From the NCBI GenBank assembly GCA_018398585.1, contig JAGTTD010000005.1, forward strand, positions 34,598,750 to 34,662,749: DNA of 64,000 nucleotides, read 5' to 3'. Positions within the stretch are counted from its first letter, which is position 1, and each line of letters starts with the position of its first letter. Shown here in pieces: positions 1 through 10,639 of this stretch. The notes under the pieces are model-generated. The model ran no database searches. It was not told the origin of the DNA and saw nothing but the letters and a program-made list of their open reading frames with translations. The position numbers and the translations under genes were made by a program. This stretch comes from Simmondsia chinensis (lineage: Eukaryota; Streptophyta; Magnoliopsida; Caryophyllales; Simmondsiaceae).

Positions 1-456
1 CTTATTTAACCATGTCCAAACATCAATTCTACCAAATTTTGGGAAATCTATTTTCGTCATTTTAGTAGGGAAATGGTAATTACCTCGCCGATGTTCCCTT
101 AATGACATCAGAGGTTCCGATCAGTGGTCATCATTGTAGGGTGATTCCATCAGGGCCAGAAAGGCCGATAGACTATGGACACTTCCTATGATTGAATTGA
201 TATGTAATGATAGGCCTCTAACCACATGTTGCATCACTTCCATCTTCACATCTATAGCCGTGAACCTCCGGTTGAGTGCGGCATGTAGTGACTCCTCCAC
301 ATTCTAGATTGTAGCTTGAGATTGAGTATTGTCTGCAATTGCTTCCTATAGCTAAGGAATATTGAAGAATGACTATTTAAGGCATTTCGTCGAACATATT
401 ATGTGCAAAGCGAGCAATCAATACTTCAATCGAGGATCACAAGCTCTGATATCAAA
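1..456 (-). pseudogene. Gypsy gag N-terminal fragment with PBS, cut by window edge
   Basis: On the minus strand, immediately after the primer-binding site (443-454, complement reads TGATATCAGAGC, the tRNA-iMet type), a broken gag frame runs to the window edge. Recognisable stretches include AALNRRFTAIDVKMEVMQ and, near position 40, KIDFPKFGRIDVWTWL, which is the start of the Retrotrans_gag domain in plant chromovirus-type Gypsy elements (compare KIDFPHFSGG in the element at 26449-28330). Stops interrupt it, so it is not functional. The rest of the element lies left of this window. Clade placement is inferred from gag only. Confidence 0.7.
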
Positions 457-888
457 TGATGCAATTCAACAATTACAATAATCCAATCAACACAAATAAT
501 CTCAATAGCTCAAACTCAGTGGTTTTTGCATTGATATCGGCATAGTATGAGCTAGTTACAAGTATAAAGTATGTTAGTATGTAAGTATAAGTATGTAAAA
601 AGGGTTGGGGATAGGAAGAAGAAGAAGGAGACATGGGAGAGGAGAGAGAATTCAGAGATAGAGAAGTAGAGTTCTAATCATCAATCAATATAATCTCACC
701 AACTAAGTCTTAGACCTTATTTATAATACTAATTAATTGGCCTATTAATACTACAAAAGTATCCATAATCCTTTCTTCCGCCTTAGTCACGTGCTGTGTC
801 AACTTCATACTATGTCGAGTCAAGTCCAAAGTCACGAGCCGAGTCAGCTAAGTCACAAAATTAGTCATCTACCATCGTGTTCATATCA
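457..888 (-). repeat. 5' LTR of the Gypsy element at the left edge
   Basis: Read on the minus strand the LTR starts TGATATGAAC and ends TTGCATCA, giving TGAT...ATCA ends, and is followed directly by the tRNA-iMet-type primer site. A TATA-like ATTATAAATAAGG on the minus strand fits an LTR promoter. A pyrimidine-rich tract follows. Length 432 bp. The partner LTR is outside the window, so identity and TSD cannot be checked. Confidence 0.7.
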
Positions 889-1299
889 TCCAATTTCAAA
901 AAAAAAAAAAAAAAAAATGCCATTGAACTCTCTCTCTCTCTCTAAGGGACAACTGATGAGAGTGCAGTGAAGGAGCAAGAATCAAGTTATCAAAATGATA
1001 CTACAATGTCTCACTCTGCACTAAAGTAGACAATCCCACGCAGCTTTCTATTACTCTTTCATGGAAACCGTCTCCTTGGGTTCTAAGTAAGCAACTTATC
1101 CTTGCCAAATCTCGACGAAATTGCTGGAAAATATCTGTCAGGCAATGTCCAAGTGAGTTTTTTTCCTGAATCTCAATCGTTCTTTCATGGAAAAAATTGA
1201 ATATATTTAAGCAACAAGTTCATGTTCTAGATGTTTGACAAAATGTCCAAGTGAGTTTTTCAATTAAAGAAGACCTATAATTTGATCTACGATTCCATG
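889..1299. other. Gene-free spacer with A18 and CT microsatellite
   Basis: This stretch has an A-run near 898-916, a short (CT)n tract, and no frame or repeat that I recognise. Bases 1295-1299 (CCATG) are the left TSD of the following Copia element. Confidence 0.5.
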
Positions 1300-1913
1300 T
1301 GCAACAAAAACTTAAACAAATCTGATATGCTTTGATACAAATTTGTTAGGGAAATCTTGATGCGGAAGCGTGGACCCTCAAACTTGATTCGATCAAATAA
1401 TATAACTCACACAAAACGAGAAGTAAATAAATATGGTGAAAGAAAAAAACAAACAAGAAAACACAATATTTACGTGGAAACCCCTCTACAATTGAGAGGG
1501 GAGAAAACTACGGGCGGAAATGGAGAATCTTTATTGATACTGAACGGAAGAATTACAACGTCACTTCTTCTGAACGAGATCTATGAAAGAATTACAAATC
1601 ACTTTCTCTTAACTCTCGTAGCATTCAAATATCTTGAAGGAATTACAAAATCATCTCATTCTTAATGCCGGCGCCTCACTTTTAATTTGGGTCGCATAAT
1701 TGGAGTTAGACTCACATTAGCCGAAACCCTAAGCCCTTATTTATAGAAGATGGCTAGGGTTTACGGAAAACGACTCCCGATCGATCGGCCCTCTCTCGGT
1801 CAAAACTCCCAAAAATTCACTTAAATCACTCGATCAGCTTCCCTCCCGATCGATCGGTGAGCATACGGCAACCCCATAAAACTAAAACAAGTAATTTGAG
1901 ACATAACCTAACA
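1300..1913 (-). repeat. 3' LTR of the deleted Copia
   Basis: The LTR begins TGCAACAAAA and ends CCTAACA on the plus strand. An inner copy of the primer-site-like string (TTTGATACAAATTTGTTAGG) sits about 45 bp inside the edge in both LTRs and can be mistaken for the real boundary. The LTR body contains CGATCGATCGG palindromes near 1780 and 1850. Next to its right edge lies AATCTCCACCTTGG, the complement of the polypurine tract. Confidence 0.8.
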
Positions 1914-1989
1914 AATCTCCACCTTGGCTCAAATTACATGCATAAAAGAATTTTCTCCACCTTCTTCACAAAACCCCTCACACACGGGG

Positions 1990-2346
1990 TTAATATAACA
2001 AAACTGAAGTAAACATATCTGAGAGGTTATCAGCAGTGCCAATCTTCTTCTCTGAATTGGCTCTTGACACATCTTCTAAAATAGCCACCTGCTGCTTAAC
2101 TGTGTTACTCAACTGAACTCCCTCTAGCTTACTTACCTGACCTGAATCACAACCAACTGATGACATCTTCGGTGGAGATAGCAATGAAGACTCACCAAAC
2201 GTGACACGTCTACTCGTCAGGAATTGCTTGAAGCGAAAACCTTTCTGCTTTCCATAAAGCCCTTGTTCGCAAACCAAATCTCCCTTCCGTTGTGCTTCTG
2301 TCAAATTCTCTGGATTCTTCTCTTTTCCATCTAAAGCTTTCTTCAA
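1990..2346 (-). pseudogene. Fused Copia gag / RNase H-tail remnant
   Basis: An open stretch of 118 codons begins with MKKALDGKEKNPENLTEAQ, typical of the N-terminal Copia gag region (LKKALEGK type). It then passes into unrelated residues and ends near EKKIGTADNLSDMFT, the degenerate end of a Copia RNase H domain (family form ATADNPADMLTK). Everything between (zinc knuckle, protease, integrase, reverse transcriptase) is absent. The open frame is therefore a deletion product. The same fusion type occurs at 40690-42303. Confidence 0.65.
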
Positions 2347-2505
2347 GCTACTCTAAGTCAAGAGGTCCTTAACTCGAATTTGCCATAAGCTGAAGCTCCC
2401 TTGACCACCAAATTTCTCAACTTCGGTCTTAATTGCGGACGTCATATTACCAAATCGAAATAAACAGGACTCTGATACAAATTCCACCAAAGGCTCTGAA
2501 CCTTG

Positions 2506-2520
2506 GCTCTGATACCAATT
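2506..2520 (-). promoter_or_regulatory. tRNA-iMet-type primer-binding site
   Basis: The minus strand reads AATTGGTATCAGAGC directly against the LTR edge at 2521. This is the standard first-strand primer site of many plant Copia elements and fixes the right LTR start at 2521. Confidence 0.8.
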
Positions 2521-3117
2521 TGTAACAAAAAATTAAACAAATCTAATATGTTCTGATACCAATTTGTTGGGGAAATCTTGATGCGGAAGCTTGGACGTTC
2601 AACCTTGATTCGATTCAAATAATATGACTCACGCAAAACGAGAAGTAAACAAATATGGAGAAAGAAAGAATAAACAAGAACACATAATATTTATGTGGAA
2701 ACCCCTCGACAATCGAGAGGGGAGAAAACCGCGGGCGGAGATGGAGAATTTTATTGATACTGAACGAAAGAATTACAACGTCACTTCCTCTGAAAGAGAT
2801 CTATGAAAGAATTACAAATCACTTTCTCTTAACTCTCGTAGCACTCAAGCATCTTGGAAGAATTATAAAGTCACCTCATTCTTAATGGCGGCGCCTCACT
2901 TTTAATTGGGGTCACATAATTGGAGTTAGACTCACCTAAGCCGAAACCCTAAGCCCTTATTTATAGAAGACGGCTAGGGTTTGCGGAAAACGACTCCCGA
3001 TCGATTGGCCCTCTCTCGGCCAAAACTCCCGAAAATTCACGTAAATCACCTGATCGATCGGTGACCACATGGCAACCCCATAAAACTAAAATAAGTAATT
3101 TGAGACATAACCTAACA
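2521..3117 (-). repeat. 5' LTR of the deleted Copia
   Basis: It starts TGTAACAAAAAATT and ends CCTAACA on the plus strand. It matches 1300-1913 along its length with scattered substitutions and small indels, including loss of part of the GATCGATC region. It is followed by the TSD GCATG. Confidence 0.8.
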
Positions 3118-3182
3118 GCATGAATGCGTGTTCTGCATTCTATTGATTAAGAAAGATAATTTGTCATATTTATCTCCATATG

Positions 3183-4233
3183 AGGAGGAAGAGGCGTAGA
3201 GAGGAGGAACCAAAGCCTAGCTTTTCAATTTGTAATTTTGGTGTTGATTACTCTCAAATTAAGGCTGAGCACTTAAGAGCTCCAATCAATGCTATTCTCT
3301 CCAAAAAAGGAATTTGTTGATGACCGGAGGGCTGAAAGTAGGGAGGCAAATGTGTCGTATCATGTCGTGTTCGTGTTTGTGCTATGCGAGAGGGTCTTAA
3401 GAATGGAGTCAACCCGAACCCGACCCATTTAATAAACGGTTTAGGAACTATCAACCCTTACCCAATCCCATTATTAAATGGGTAACCCGCGGGTTACCCA
3501 TTTAAGTATATTGATGAATTTTTTTCATTAAATGCTAATTTTTCAACTGATAAACATGTCAATAATGCACTTCATGGTTGATAATACTAATAAACACTTA
3601 TTATATTTATAATTATTAAAATAAACTATCAAATTAATACTACTAAATATAGTTCATTTATTTTAATTCAAAATATATATATAATAACAATAATATATTA
3701 CTTAAATGCCTAACATAACTATATAAACGGGTCAATCGTATCAAAAATGGGTTACACCGGTCAAATTCAACCCAATTACCTAAACGGGTTAAACGGGTCA
3801 ACCCAAATTCAGCCTCTCCTCTACTGATTTACTTATGGTTCATGTGTTTGTGGAGGGAATAGATGAACTGCTATTCCTTACTAGGAGTCAAATTCCTAGT
3901 GCAGTTGAAGGGGACACTGACTTCTCCTCCTTTTTTGTCTTTGCTCTTTCTCTTTAAACTTTGCCTCGAGTTTAGAGCTACACTTTGGTCCACAATGGTT
4001 AAAATTCCTTCTTGTGCTCCTAAATCCTTGGCCACTCCCTCCACTTCTACTTGCCCACCTATTTTTTTTCTTTTAAGGATATTATTTTACTAGGTCCTAC
4101 AAATGTTGCCCTGAATGCTTTATATAGTAGTCGTGGAAGTGAAGGGAGATATAGTGGTAAAACATCTTCTTATGGTACAGCGAGTGTAGGTGAAGATATT
4201 GAATTAATGACCAAGCTATGTCTATTAGGTTAA
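3183..4233 (+). pseudogene. Decayed host-gene fragment, identity unknown
   Basis: Broken pieces read like protein rather than transposon: NFGVDYSQIKAEHLRAPINA (near 3230-3290), IDELLFLTRSQIPSAVEG (3861-3915), then after a possible AG splice acceptor GPTNVALNALYSSRGSEG... through EDIELMTKLCLLG before a stop at 4230. A hAT-like MITE interrupts it at 3334-3812. The final 55 bp of coding sequence and the following non-coding part are duplicated at 8577-10632. I do not recognise the family. It could be the last exons of an ordinary gene, broken in place or carried here by duplication. Frames change between the pieces, so I call it a pseudogene. Confidence 0.4.
3334..3812. mobile_element. hAT-like MITE, partial copy
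   Basis: It starts GGGAGGCAAATGTGTCG and is collinear with the complete copy at 53233-53736 (shared GCTATGCGAGAGG, GTCAACCCGAACCCGACCC and AAACGGGTCAACCCAAATTC). The right terminal inverted repeat is lost: this copy stops near CAACCCAAATTCAGCC, so no clean 8-bp TSD can be shown. Confidence 0.65.
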
Positions 4234-4853
4234 ATTTGGGGGAAGTCCATTAATAGAAGGGTGTATATCTTTATGAATCTTAGTTTTGTAACTCCAAGTT
4301 AGAGTTTATACATTGTATCTGTATTACTAATGATAAGCTATGTTCTGCTATGTTTTTCATTGGGACCTTTTTATTTTTATTTTATGTCGCACTTGGTTGA
4401 TCGTTTCATTGTTTGATATTTTTGGTGTACTTTGGATAGGCTCTATGCCTTACCATTTGGTGGATGAAGGGTTTTGACCCTTGGATTTGGATTTGTGAAA
4501 TGATGTGTTTACCTTCTGATGTGATTTTATATTATAGCATTCTCTTCAAGAGGACAAATGAGGAAGAATGCTAGGTCAACAAGGATTGTAGTGATTGTTT
4601 TGGAATTTTTGCTTTTTGTCTCGTTGTAACATCCTTTTGCTATTTGGCCAGCTTTTTTTCTTATATGTGTTGTGAAGTGCATGGTCACGTTGATCCTAGG
4701 TATGTTTACTGCTGGTCTATCTATTTGGGCACATTGAGGGATACATTCTTGCTATTAGTTACTAGTTTCTGTTGGCATTGTATGTGTGTTTTGATTATTG
4801 GGGGCTTAAAGGTGGGTTTAGGGTGCTGATGTGTCTTATATTTTATAACTTTT
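4178..4853 (+). repeat. Duplicated gene-end/3'UTR-like segment, copy 1 (uninterrupted)
   Basis: Collinear with 8577-10632 from AGCGAGTGTAGGTGA to CTTATATTTTATAACTTTT. In the second copy a MITE and a solo LTR are inserted; here both empty target sites are visible, near 4289-4296 (GAATCTTAGTTTTGTAAC) and near 4396-4420 (GGTTGATCGTTTCATTG). The segment contains the end of the host-gene fragment (stop at 4230) and probably its 3'UTR. Confidence 0.75.
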
Positions 4854-4938
4854 ATACTTTCGGCTATTACACGTGTATTATGGTATTATCTTTGTATGTC
4901 TAGGCTTGATACATGTTGAAGTAATGACATCTTGAAAA

Positions 4939-7296
4939 TGTTAGGAATAGTGTCTTGAAATCCAGATTTATTATGGATATTTTACTTTAATTAATAAATA
5001 AAATTAAAGTTCCAGTCGTTTCCTAGTTAAATTTGTGTATTTGAGCATTTATACTGCTTGTGATTTTCTTTCGAGAGGCATCCATGAGATGGGTGTAGTC
5101 CTCATACTGCAATTTACAAGTTTGTTCTAAGTGGTTTATGAGACTAAGTCACAGATAGACTTGGAACAAATGATATGGATTGTTGTTTGAAACACTCATA
5201 GTTAAAGACAAGTCTGGACCACTTGTATGTTAAGACTATAACGAGACACTTTAGATGACTTGTCTTGGTCATGTGGATGGAGATCTAAAAGTATTAAGTT
5301 AGTGTGTTTGACACACTGATTTAGACCATGTGGGTTACTTATTTCTAGACTACTATCGGAGATGAGTGATTCGCATTGTACTGTTTGAACGACGACCCTA
5401 AATCCTGAGGGTATTCTGGACTTGTGCATGGAATGTTAGTTACTTTGGTGTACTATAAGTAAGGTCTAAAACGAATGACTGAAATCCCACGTACACTGGG
5501 TAGCGGCGTGAAGTGCGACAAGGATCAGGGTATTCAATAGGGAATCTACAATCTTTTATGAGATACATATGTCCCCTTAGTTGATTCGCAAATATTTGAA
5601 TAGTTCGAAAACTTTGGCCAAAGTATTTCAAGTGTTTGACATTTGGAATTTATACTGTGAATATGTTCAAGTATAAATGAATTATTCAGTGAAGGGCTAG
5701 TCGGTAACTAATGGAGAAGCTGTGAGAAGGATAATGGCAGTAGTTATGTTTATCTTTTGTCATGGACATCTAGTGGAGGGGTTGTTGTCATCAATACAGT
5801 ATATTAGGGAAATATCGAATAAATTTAAGTCTGGAGTGCAGTGAGATTTATTTAGTTGAATTAAGTCTCATTAAATGGTAATTAAATTAATATCATGAGA
5901 TGATTTAATATAAACCGTTTGGAGCTAGATTTAAATTGTCCCCGGGGTCCCTACACAAGCCTCTGTATTTTATTGCCATTGAAAAAATATTAAAGAATTC
6001 ATGAGATGAATTATTTATCCATACGATGGGTAAATTAATTTTGCCAAACATTATTCATGAGATGAATAAAAGTTAAAAATTATAAAATACAATAATTTTT
6101 GAAAATTAAAATTCATAAGATGGATTTTTACATGTATGAAATGAAGCAAAAAAAAAAAGGGACAAAATTCGCACAGACTCGCGATCCCCGCGAAGTAGAT
6201 CCAACGACTCGCTCGCTGGGATGCCCACTGGGGCAATTCGGGTCACCACGCGGGAACCAATCACATGCCGCCACGTGTCACTTTGATCAGAGAGAGGCGC
6301 GATTGGGCCTGTGTACGAAACAATGCGTTTTGCTTGTTGCTTTGAATTAAACGCTGCGTTTTGATATTAACTGTGCAATCCTTTTTCGATTTTAATTAGA
6401 TTTTCTCGCCCCGGAATATTTCTATAAATAGAGGGGTTTATTCTGAGGTTTGGCATTCGAGTTCAAAATAATTCTTTAGGATTTCTGAAATTGTTTCGGA
6501 GACTCAGTTTAATAATTTACGGAGCCCACCCTCCGGCCAGTTCGAGGTTATTGCGTAGAAGGTCTCGGGGTCTCAATTTTGAAGAATATTATTGTCTTTC
6601 TAGTTTTCTTTTTATTGGAGCAATTCCAGATATGTTTTTCTTTCCTTTTTCTTTTAGTTTCGCTTTTCTATTTATTTATAATATTCATTATTATACCTAT
6701 TTAAGTTATGTATTGTTATGAATGTATAAGAGTAAAAGGCTTATAGATCTAAATTAAGAATTTAGATCTGATGATTTAAATTATGAATTTAAGTCAGTAG
6801 ATTTAACATTAGGAATTTTAAATCAACCATAGATTGATTAGAGTAGTACCAGGATGGGTGACCTCCTGGGAAGTCCTCACCCTCAGGTTGGGGGCACTCG
6901 GAAACAGCCTCTCTTCAGGTTAACACCCTGAAGGGGGAAGGCTGCGTACATCCGCCCCCCCCCCCCCCCCCCCCCTTCGACCCTGCATAGGCGGGAGCCT
7001 TTGAGGCATTGGGTATGTTCCTTTGTTCCTTTTTAAATCAACCATAGGTTTAGAGTTATGAATTCTAAACCTGTTCCGCTGTGTAATCTTTAGGGAGAAT
7101 TTTTAAAATTCATCCCTATAACCGGTATTAGGGCAGAGGGTTTATAGAGATAAACCTATTCCCGGGAACTCTCGCACGTGAAGTGTCACGAAGCGTGACT
7201 CTCCGACCGGTGGCTTAGGTAAAGAGAATAGTCTCCTACTCTAAGTGCTCTAATATGTGCCTATTGTTGTGACCATAGTTGAGAACTATGAACCCA
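4939..7296 (+). repeat. Angela-like Copia LTR with internal SINE insertion
   Basis: It begins TGTTAGGAATAGTG, has a TATA-like CTATAAATAGAG at about 6421-6432, and is followed near 7300 by GTCGGCATCAGAG, a weak match to the iMet primer site, and then a short gag-like start. Style and length (about 2.1 kb without the SINE) match Angela/Maximus-type Copia LTRs. No second LTR is present and its TSD was not found. The 3' edge is approximate. Confidence 0.5.
6833..7030 (+). mobile_element. 5S rRNA-headed SINE copy A, 5'-truncated, with 17-bp TSD
   Basis: Bases 6840-6878 match the 3' part of plant 5S rRNA (GAGTAGTACCAGGATGGGTG then ACCTCCTGGGAAGTCCT), including the box C promoter region. The SINE body follows (GGTTGGGGGCACTCGGAAACAGCC ... 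GGCTGCGTACATCC ... GGGAGCC ... GGCATTGGGTATGTTCC). A 17-bp direct repeat TTTTAAATCAACCATAG flanks it (6816-6832 and 7031-7047), which shows LINE-type target-primed insertion. It contains a C21 run (6955-6975). Confidence 0.85.
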
Positions 7297-7299
7297 ATA

Positions 7300-7425
7300 G
7301 TCGGCATCAGAGTTTATTTTTCAACAAAATTTTTATACTTTTCCCAATAGAAAAGCAGTGAAAAACAAGCTAAAATGGAAAAATTCAAAAACTACATTGA
7401 GAAACTCAACCAGGTGTGGAAAAAG
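7300..7425 (+). pseudogene. Copia leader and gag start, truncated
   Basis: After the weak primer site, a leader runs to an ATG at 7375 giving MEKFKNYIEKLNQVW, then the sequence becomes unrelated about 7410-7430, where a Tat-type LTR begins. Only the first dozen or so gag codons are left. Family assignment rests on the preceding LTR. Confidence 0.35.
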
Positions 7426-7429
7426 AACC

Positions 7430-8575
7430 CGTTAGGTCATGATTCGGTCGAGAAAATTCTTTCCTTGGGTGCGTGGATGGATCGGCCACCTGCACAGGCA
7501 CGCCGCATCTATATAATGGGAGGAGGACCTAATTTTTCCTACTTTTTGCCCTCCATCCACTTCCCCTCCCTTCTCGAGCTGCCAAGTGACACCAGATTCT
7601 AACGAAGACTGAAGTACAAGCACTCAGAGTACAGAGGAGTTGAAGTAAGAGTGAAGTCAACATCAATCAAGGGAGTTCAATAATCCATGAGTTTTTCTTT
7701 CCCTTTTCTTTTTTGAATTAGTGATTTGTAAAACTCCCATGGAAGAGTAAACTCATAGCTCAGGGATCCGAATTTCAGATTCATGTTTTATTTTGGATGA
7801 TGACTTTTGTTATACTACTTCCGTACCCTTGTAGGGAGTTTTATGTTAAAATTGGTTTTCTTATTATGTGCTTGTAGCCATGCTTTGATTTTCAATTTTA
7901 TTCGCATGCTAGCTTAGATTATAGTATAACATATTTTTCATGAGTGGTGAGTGTTGAGGCTATACCCAACCTTGAACGCTATCTTTATACAAACTAATAC
8001 TTAATGAGGCCTACGAAAGGATTTTGTTAATGCTATTGAGATAATCTATGCTATACCTAGAGTGATAAAATGGGTTATGCCCTTAGACTGGCTCGTCATC
8101 CTAAGCTCTAACTTAAGTATTAATTCAGTTGAACATGAAATTAGGTATGATGAAGGAATTAAGTAGTGCTATTGAGATAACACATGCTACACCTAGAGTG
8201 ATAAGATAGGTTATACCCTTAGACTAGTTCATTACCCTAAACCTTATTTTAAGTGTCAACCTGGGCTTAGAGCTTGTAGCCTAAGCCCCTAAAGTCATTG
8301 TAGGGGCAAAATATAATGATGTGATCCAAGTTAGGCTACTCTAAATTTGTTCCCTAAACCGTCCCTGATTGATTTGACAACTTTTATTTACCATTTTAGT
8401 TTTGTTAGTTGAGTAATTCACTCTCTCTACACAAAAACCCAATTTTAACTGCTGGATAAATATTAACTTGAACTTAATACTCATTCCCTATGGATACGAC
8501 ACCCGTATATTCAACTTAGCTACGACGAACTCGTACGCTTGCGAGTATGCAGTTTTAAACGCTTCTAAAACTAAA
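7430..8575 (+). repeat. Tat/Athila-type Gypsy LTR, plus orientation
   Basis: A TATA-like CTATATAATGGGAGG lies at about 7507-7521. Near 8025-8105 and 8160-8240 the LTR holds a degenerate internal duplication (CTATTGAGATAA ... CACCTAGAGTGATAA ... CCCTTAGACT). The end (TACGACACCCGTATATTCAAC ... TTTTAAACGCTTCTAAAACT) matches, on the opposite strand, the LTR at 11184-12790. No internal region follows, so it is a solo or broken LTR. The left edge is uncertain. Confidence 0.6.
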
Positions 8576-8680
8576 TCAGCGAGTGTAGGTGAGGATATTG
8601 AATTAATGACCAAGTATGTCTATTAGGTTAAATTCAGGGAAAGTCCATTAATAGATGGGTGTATATCTTTATGAATCTTA

Positions 8681-9427
8681 GGCTCCGTTTGATTTGAAAG
8701 AAAATAATATTCTTGGAAATGGTTTTCCTACTTTCCCTTGTTTGGCGCCAAGTTTTTTATGGAAAACGTTTCATTGAGGAAAAGCTTTTCCTCCCAAATG
8801 AGGAAAATGTTTTCCTTTGTAAAAGAAGAAAAGTTAACATTTCAAGTGTTTTAAAAAGTTTTAGGGTATACGTCAATAGTAATATGACACATTATTTCAC
8901 TAATATATATATATATATATATATACACCATTATGATTCAGTGAATTTTTTTGTAATCTGTTGAATTTTTGTTAAAAGTATTGATATAATTATATATATT
9001 ATTGTAATTATGTACCACTTCAATGCTTTATGATGAAAATTAATTAGATTTTGTAAAAATTCACCAAGCTCGATATCTGGATGATAAAAATTTGAAACAT
9101 CAAGGAGCACCATTGTATATTTCGAAATACGTAGGCTATCTGGGTGATAAATGGTCAAATCTTAGGTCCCTAAGTGATAACTTCTTCACACTCAAAAGAA
9201 GCCTATATAACTTATTCGCTACTGTATATTATCTTATAACAATATATGGTATGATTGATATAAGATTATTTTTTATAATAAATAAGAAATATTATAAGGC
9301 GAGAGCATGTTTTCCGCCGAAACAAACAAAGGAACATGTTAATCGGAATTTGATTTTCCATGGAAAACCTATTCCTAAGGAAAATGTATTTTGGGGAAAA
9401 ACTACTTCTCTCGAAACAAACGGAGCC
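8681..9427. mobile_element. Harbinger/Tourist-type MITE with TTA TSD
   Basis: Terminal inverted repeats are GGCTCCGTTTGATTT on the left and, reversed, GGCTCCGTTTGTTTC on the right. The TSD is TTA (8678-8680 and 9428-9430). The paralogous segment at 4178-4853 preserves the unoccupied site with one TTA, which confirms the edges. No transposase is encoded; a small TA microsatellite lies at 8908-8925. Reading frames inside are chance. Confidence 0.9.
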
Positions 9428-9547
9428 TTAGTTTGTAACTCCAAGTTAGAGTTTATATATTGTATCTATATTACTAATGGTAACCTAAGTTCTGCTATGT
9501 CATTTGGACCTTTTTATTTATATTTTGTGTAACAATTGGTTGAACTT

Positions 9548-10168
9548 TGTTACGCTCAGGCTTGAACTTCGAACGTAAACTAATATAATTTGGATAGATT
9601 GAGAGTATGAGATGAGAAAGAATATAGAATTTAGATGAGAAAGAAGAGTTTTAGAGTTTAGATGAGATAAAGAAGGGAAGGGGATGAGAAAATAGAAGTA
9701 TTCTCAAAATGAGAGATTGATTTCAGATTTTCATTCATTGAATGATTTCATTTACAGATGAAGGACCTATTTATAAGCAAAACAAGCAAAGCTAATACAT
9801 TGTATCAAGACAAGCTAACCCCCTAACTCACTAGAAAATATCTAAATCCCAAAAATATCTACTAACTAACATTTAAATCTTATTGTGGCGCCAAGACCAG
9901 CACCTACCACTAAACAACCTGACAGACTACCTAACTGTAGGTTTATTAATGCAGAAATTACCAACAGCTTATTACAATACCAAGCTAACCAATGCTATTA
10001 CATTTTCTTAGCTAACAAACACACCTACAGCCTTAAAAGCATCAGTCAACAGCAACATTTCAGCACAGCAGCAGCTCACATCAAACATCACAGAATATCA
10101 GCACCAAAACAGAACCATATGCAACCTAGCTCACAACAGCCCATGACTTGAATTGTCGGATCATAACA
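9548..10168 (-). mobile_element. Solo LTR with AACTT TSD
   Basis: It begins TGTTACGCTC and ends GATCATAACA, with AACTT at 9543-9547 and 10169-10173. The minus strand has a TATA-like CTTATAAATAGG (about 9770), so the LTR promoter faces left. No internal region or second LTR is present. Comparison with 4392-4420 in copy 1 shows the target without the LTR. Confidence 0.9.
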
Positions 10169-10639
10169 AACTTCTCATTGTTTGATGTTTTGGTGTACTT
10201 TGGATAGGCTCTATGCCTTGTTCATTTAGTGGATGAAGGGTTTTCACCTTTGGATTTGGATTTGTGAAATGATGCGTTTACTTTCTGATGTGATTTTATA
10301 TTATAGCATTTTCTTCAAGAGGACAAATGAGGAAGAATGCTTAGTCAACGTGGGTTATAGTGATTGCTTTGGATTTTTTTGTTTTTTGTCTCGCTGTCAT
10401 ATCCTTTTGCTATTTGGCCAGCTTTTTGTCTTATATGTGTTGTGAAGTGCATGGTTACAGTGATCCTAAGTATGTGAACTGCTGGTATGCTCTATTTGGG
10501 CACATTGAGGGATTTATTCTTGCTATTAGTTACAAGTTTCTGTTGGCATTGTATATGGATTTTGATTATTGGGGGCTTAACAGTGGTTTTAGGGTACTGA
10601 TGTGTCTTATATTTTATAACTTTTATACTCCACTAATAT

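Larger units (their letters stand above)
1300..3117 (-). mobile_element. Internally deleted Copia retrotransposon with two LTRs
   Basis: Two LTRs (1300-1913 and 2521-3117) bound only 607 bp of internal sequence. Flanks are CCATG (1295-1299) and GCATG (3118-3122), a 5-bp TSD with one mismatch. Orientation is minus: the primer site lies beside the right LTR and the polypurine tract (minus-strand AAGGTGGAGATT) beside the left LTR. Integrase and reverse transcriptase are missing; gag and the RNase H tail have been fused. It is a diverged relative of the element at 40075-42938, with the same LTR plan and the same GATCGATC-rich LTR middle. Confidence 0.85.
8577..10632 (+). repeat. Duplicated gene-end/3'UTR-like segment, copy 2 (two insertions)
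   Basis: Same order of sequence as 4178-4853, starting AGCGAGTGTAGGTGAGG and ending at TATTTTATAACTTTTATACT, with a Harbinger MITE at 8681-9427 and a solo LTR at 9548-10168. Its left edge abuts the plus-strand Tat LTR and its right edge the minus-strand Tat gag fragment. Confidence 0.75.

Noticed and set aside
1344..1913. LTR edge at TGTTAGG (1344, 2565, and equivalents near 40120 and 42388)
   Set aside because: The inner string looks like a primer site plus LTR start, but it occurs in both LTRs of both elements. The outer edges (1300, 2521, 40075, 42341) give TSDs (CCATG/GCATG and AAGTG/AAGTG), so the inner one is part of the LTR.
6833..7030. Cassandra TRIM (which carries 5S sequence in its LTR)
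   Set aside because: No LTR pair, no TG...CA ends or primer site, and the flanking duplication is 17 bp, not 5 bp.
9092..9532. 146-codon open frame
   Set aside because: It straddles the right end of a MITE and the duplicated UTR-like segment; composition is that of AT-rich non-coding DNA.
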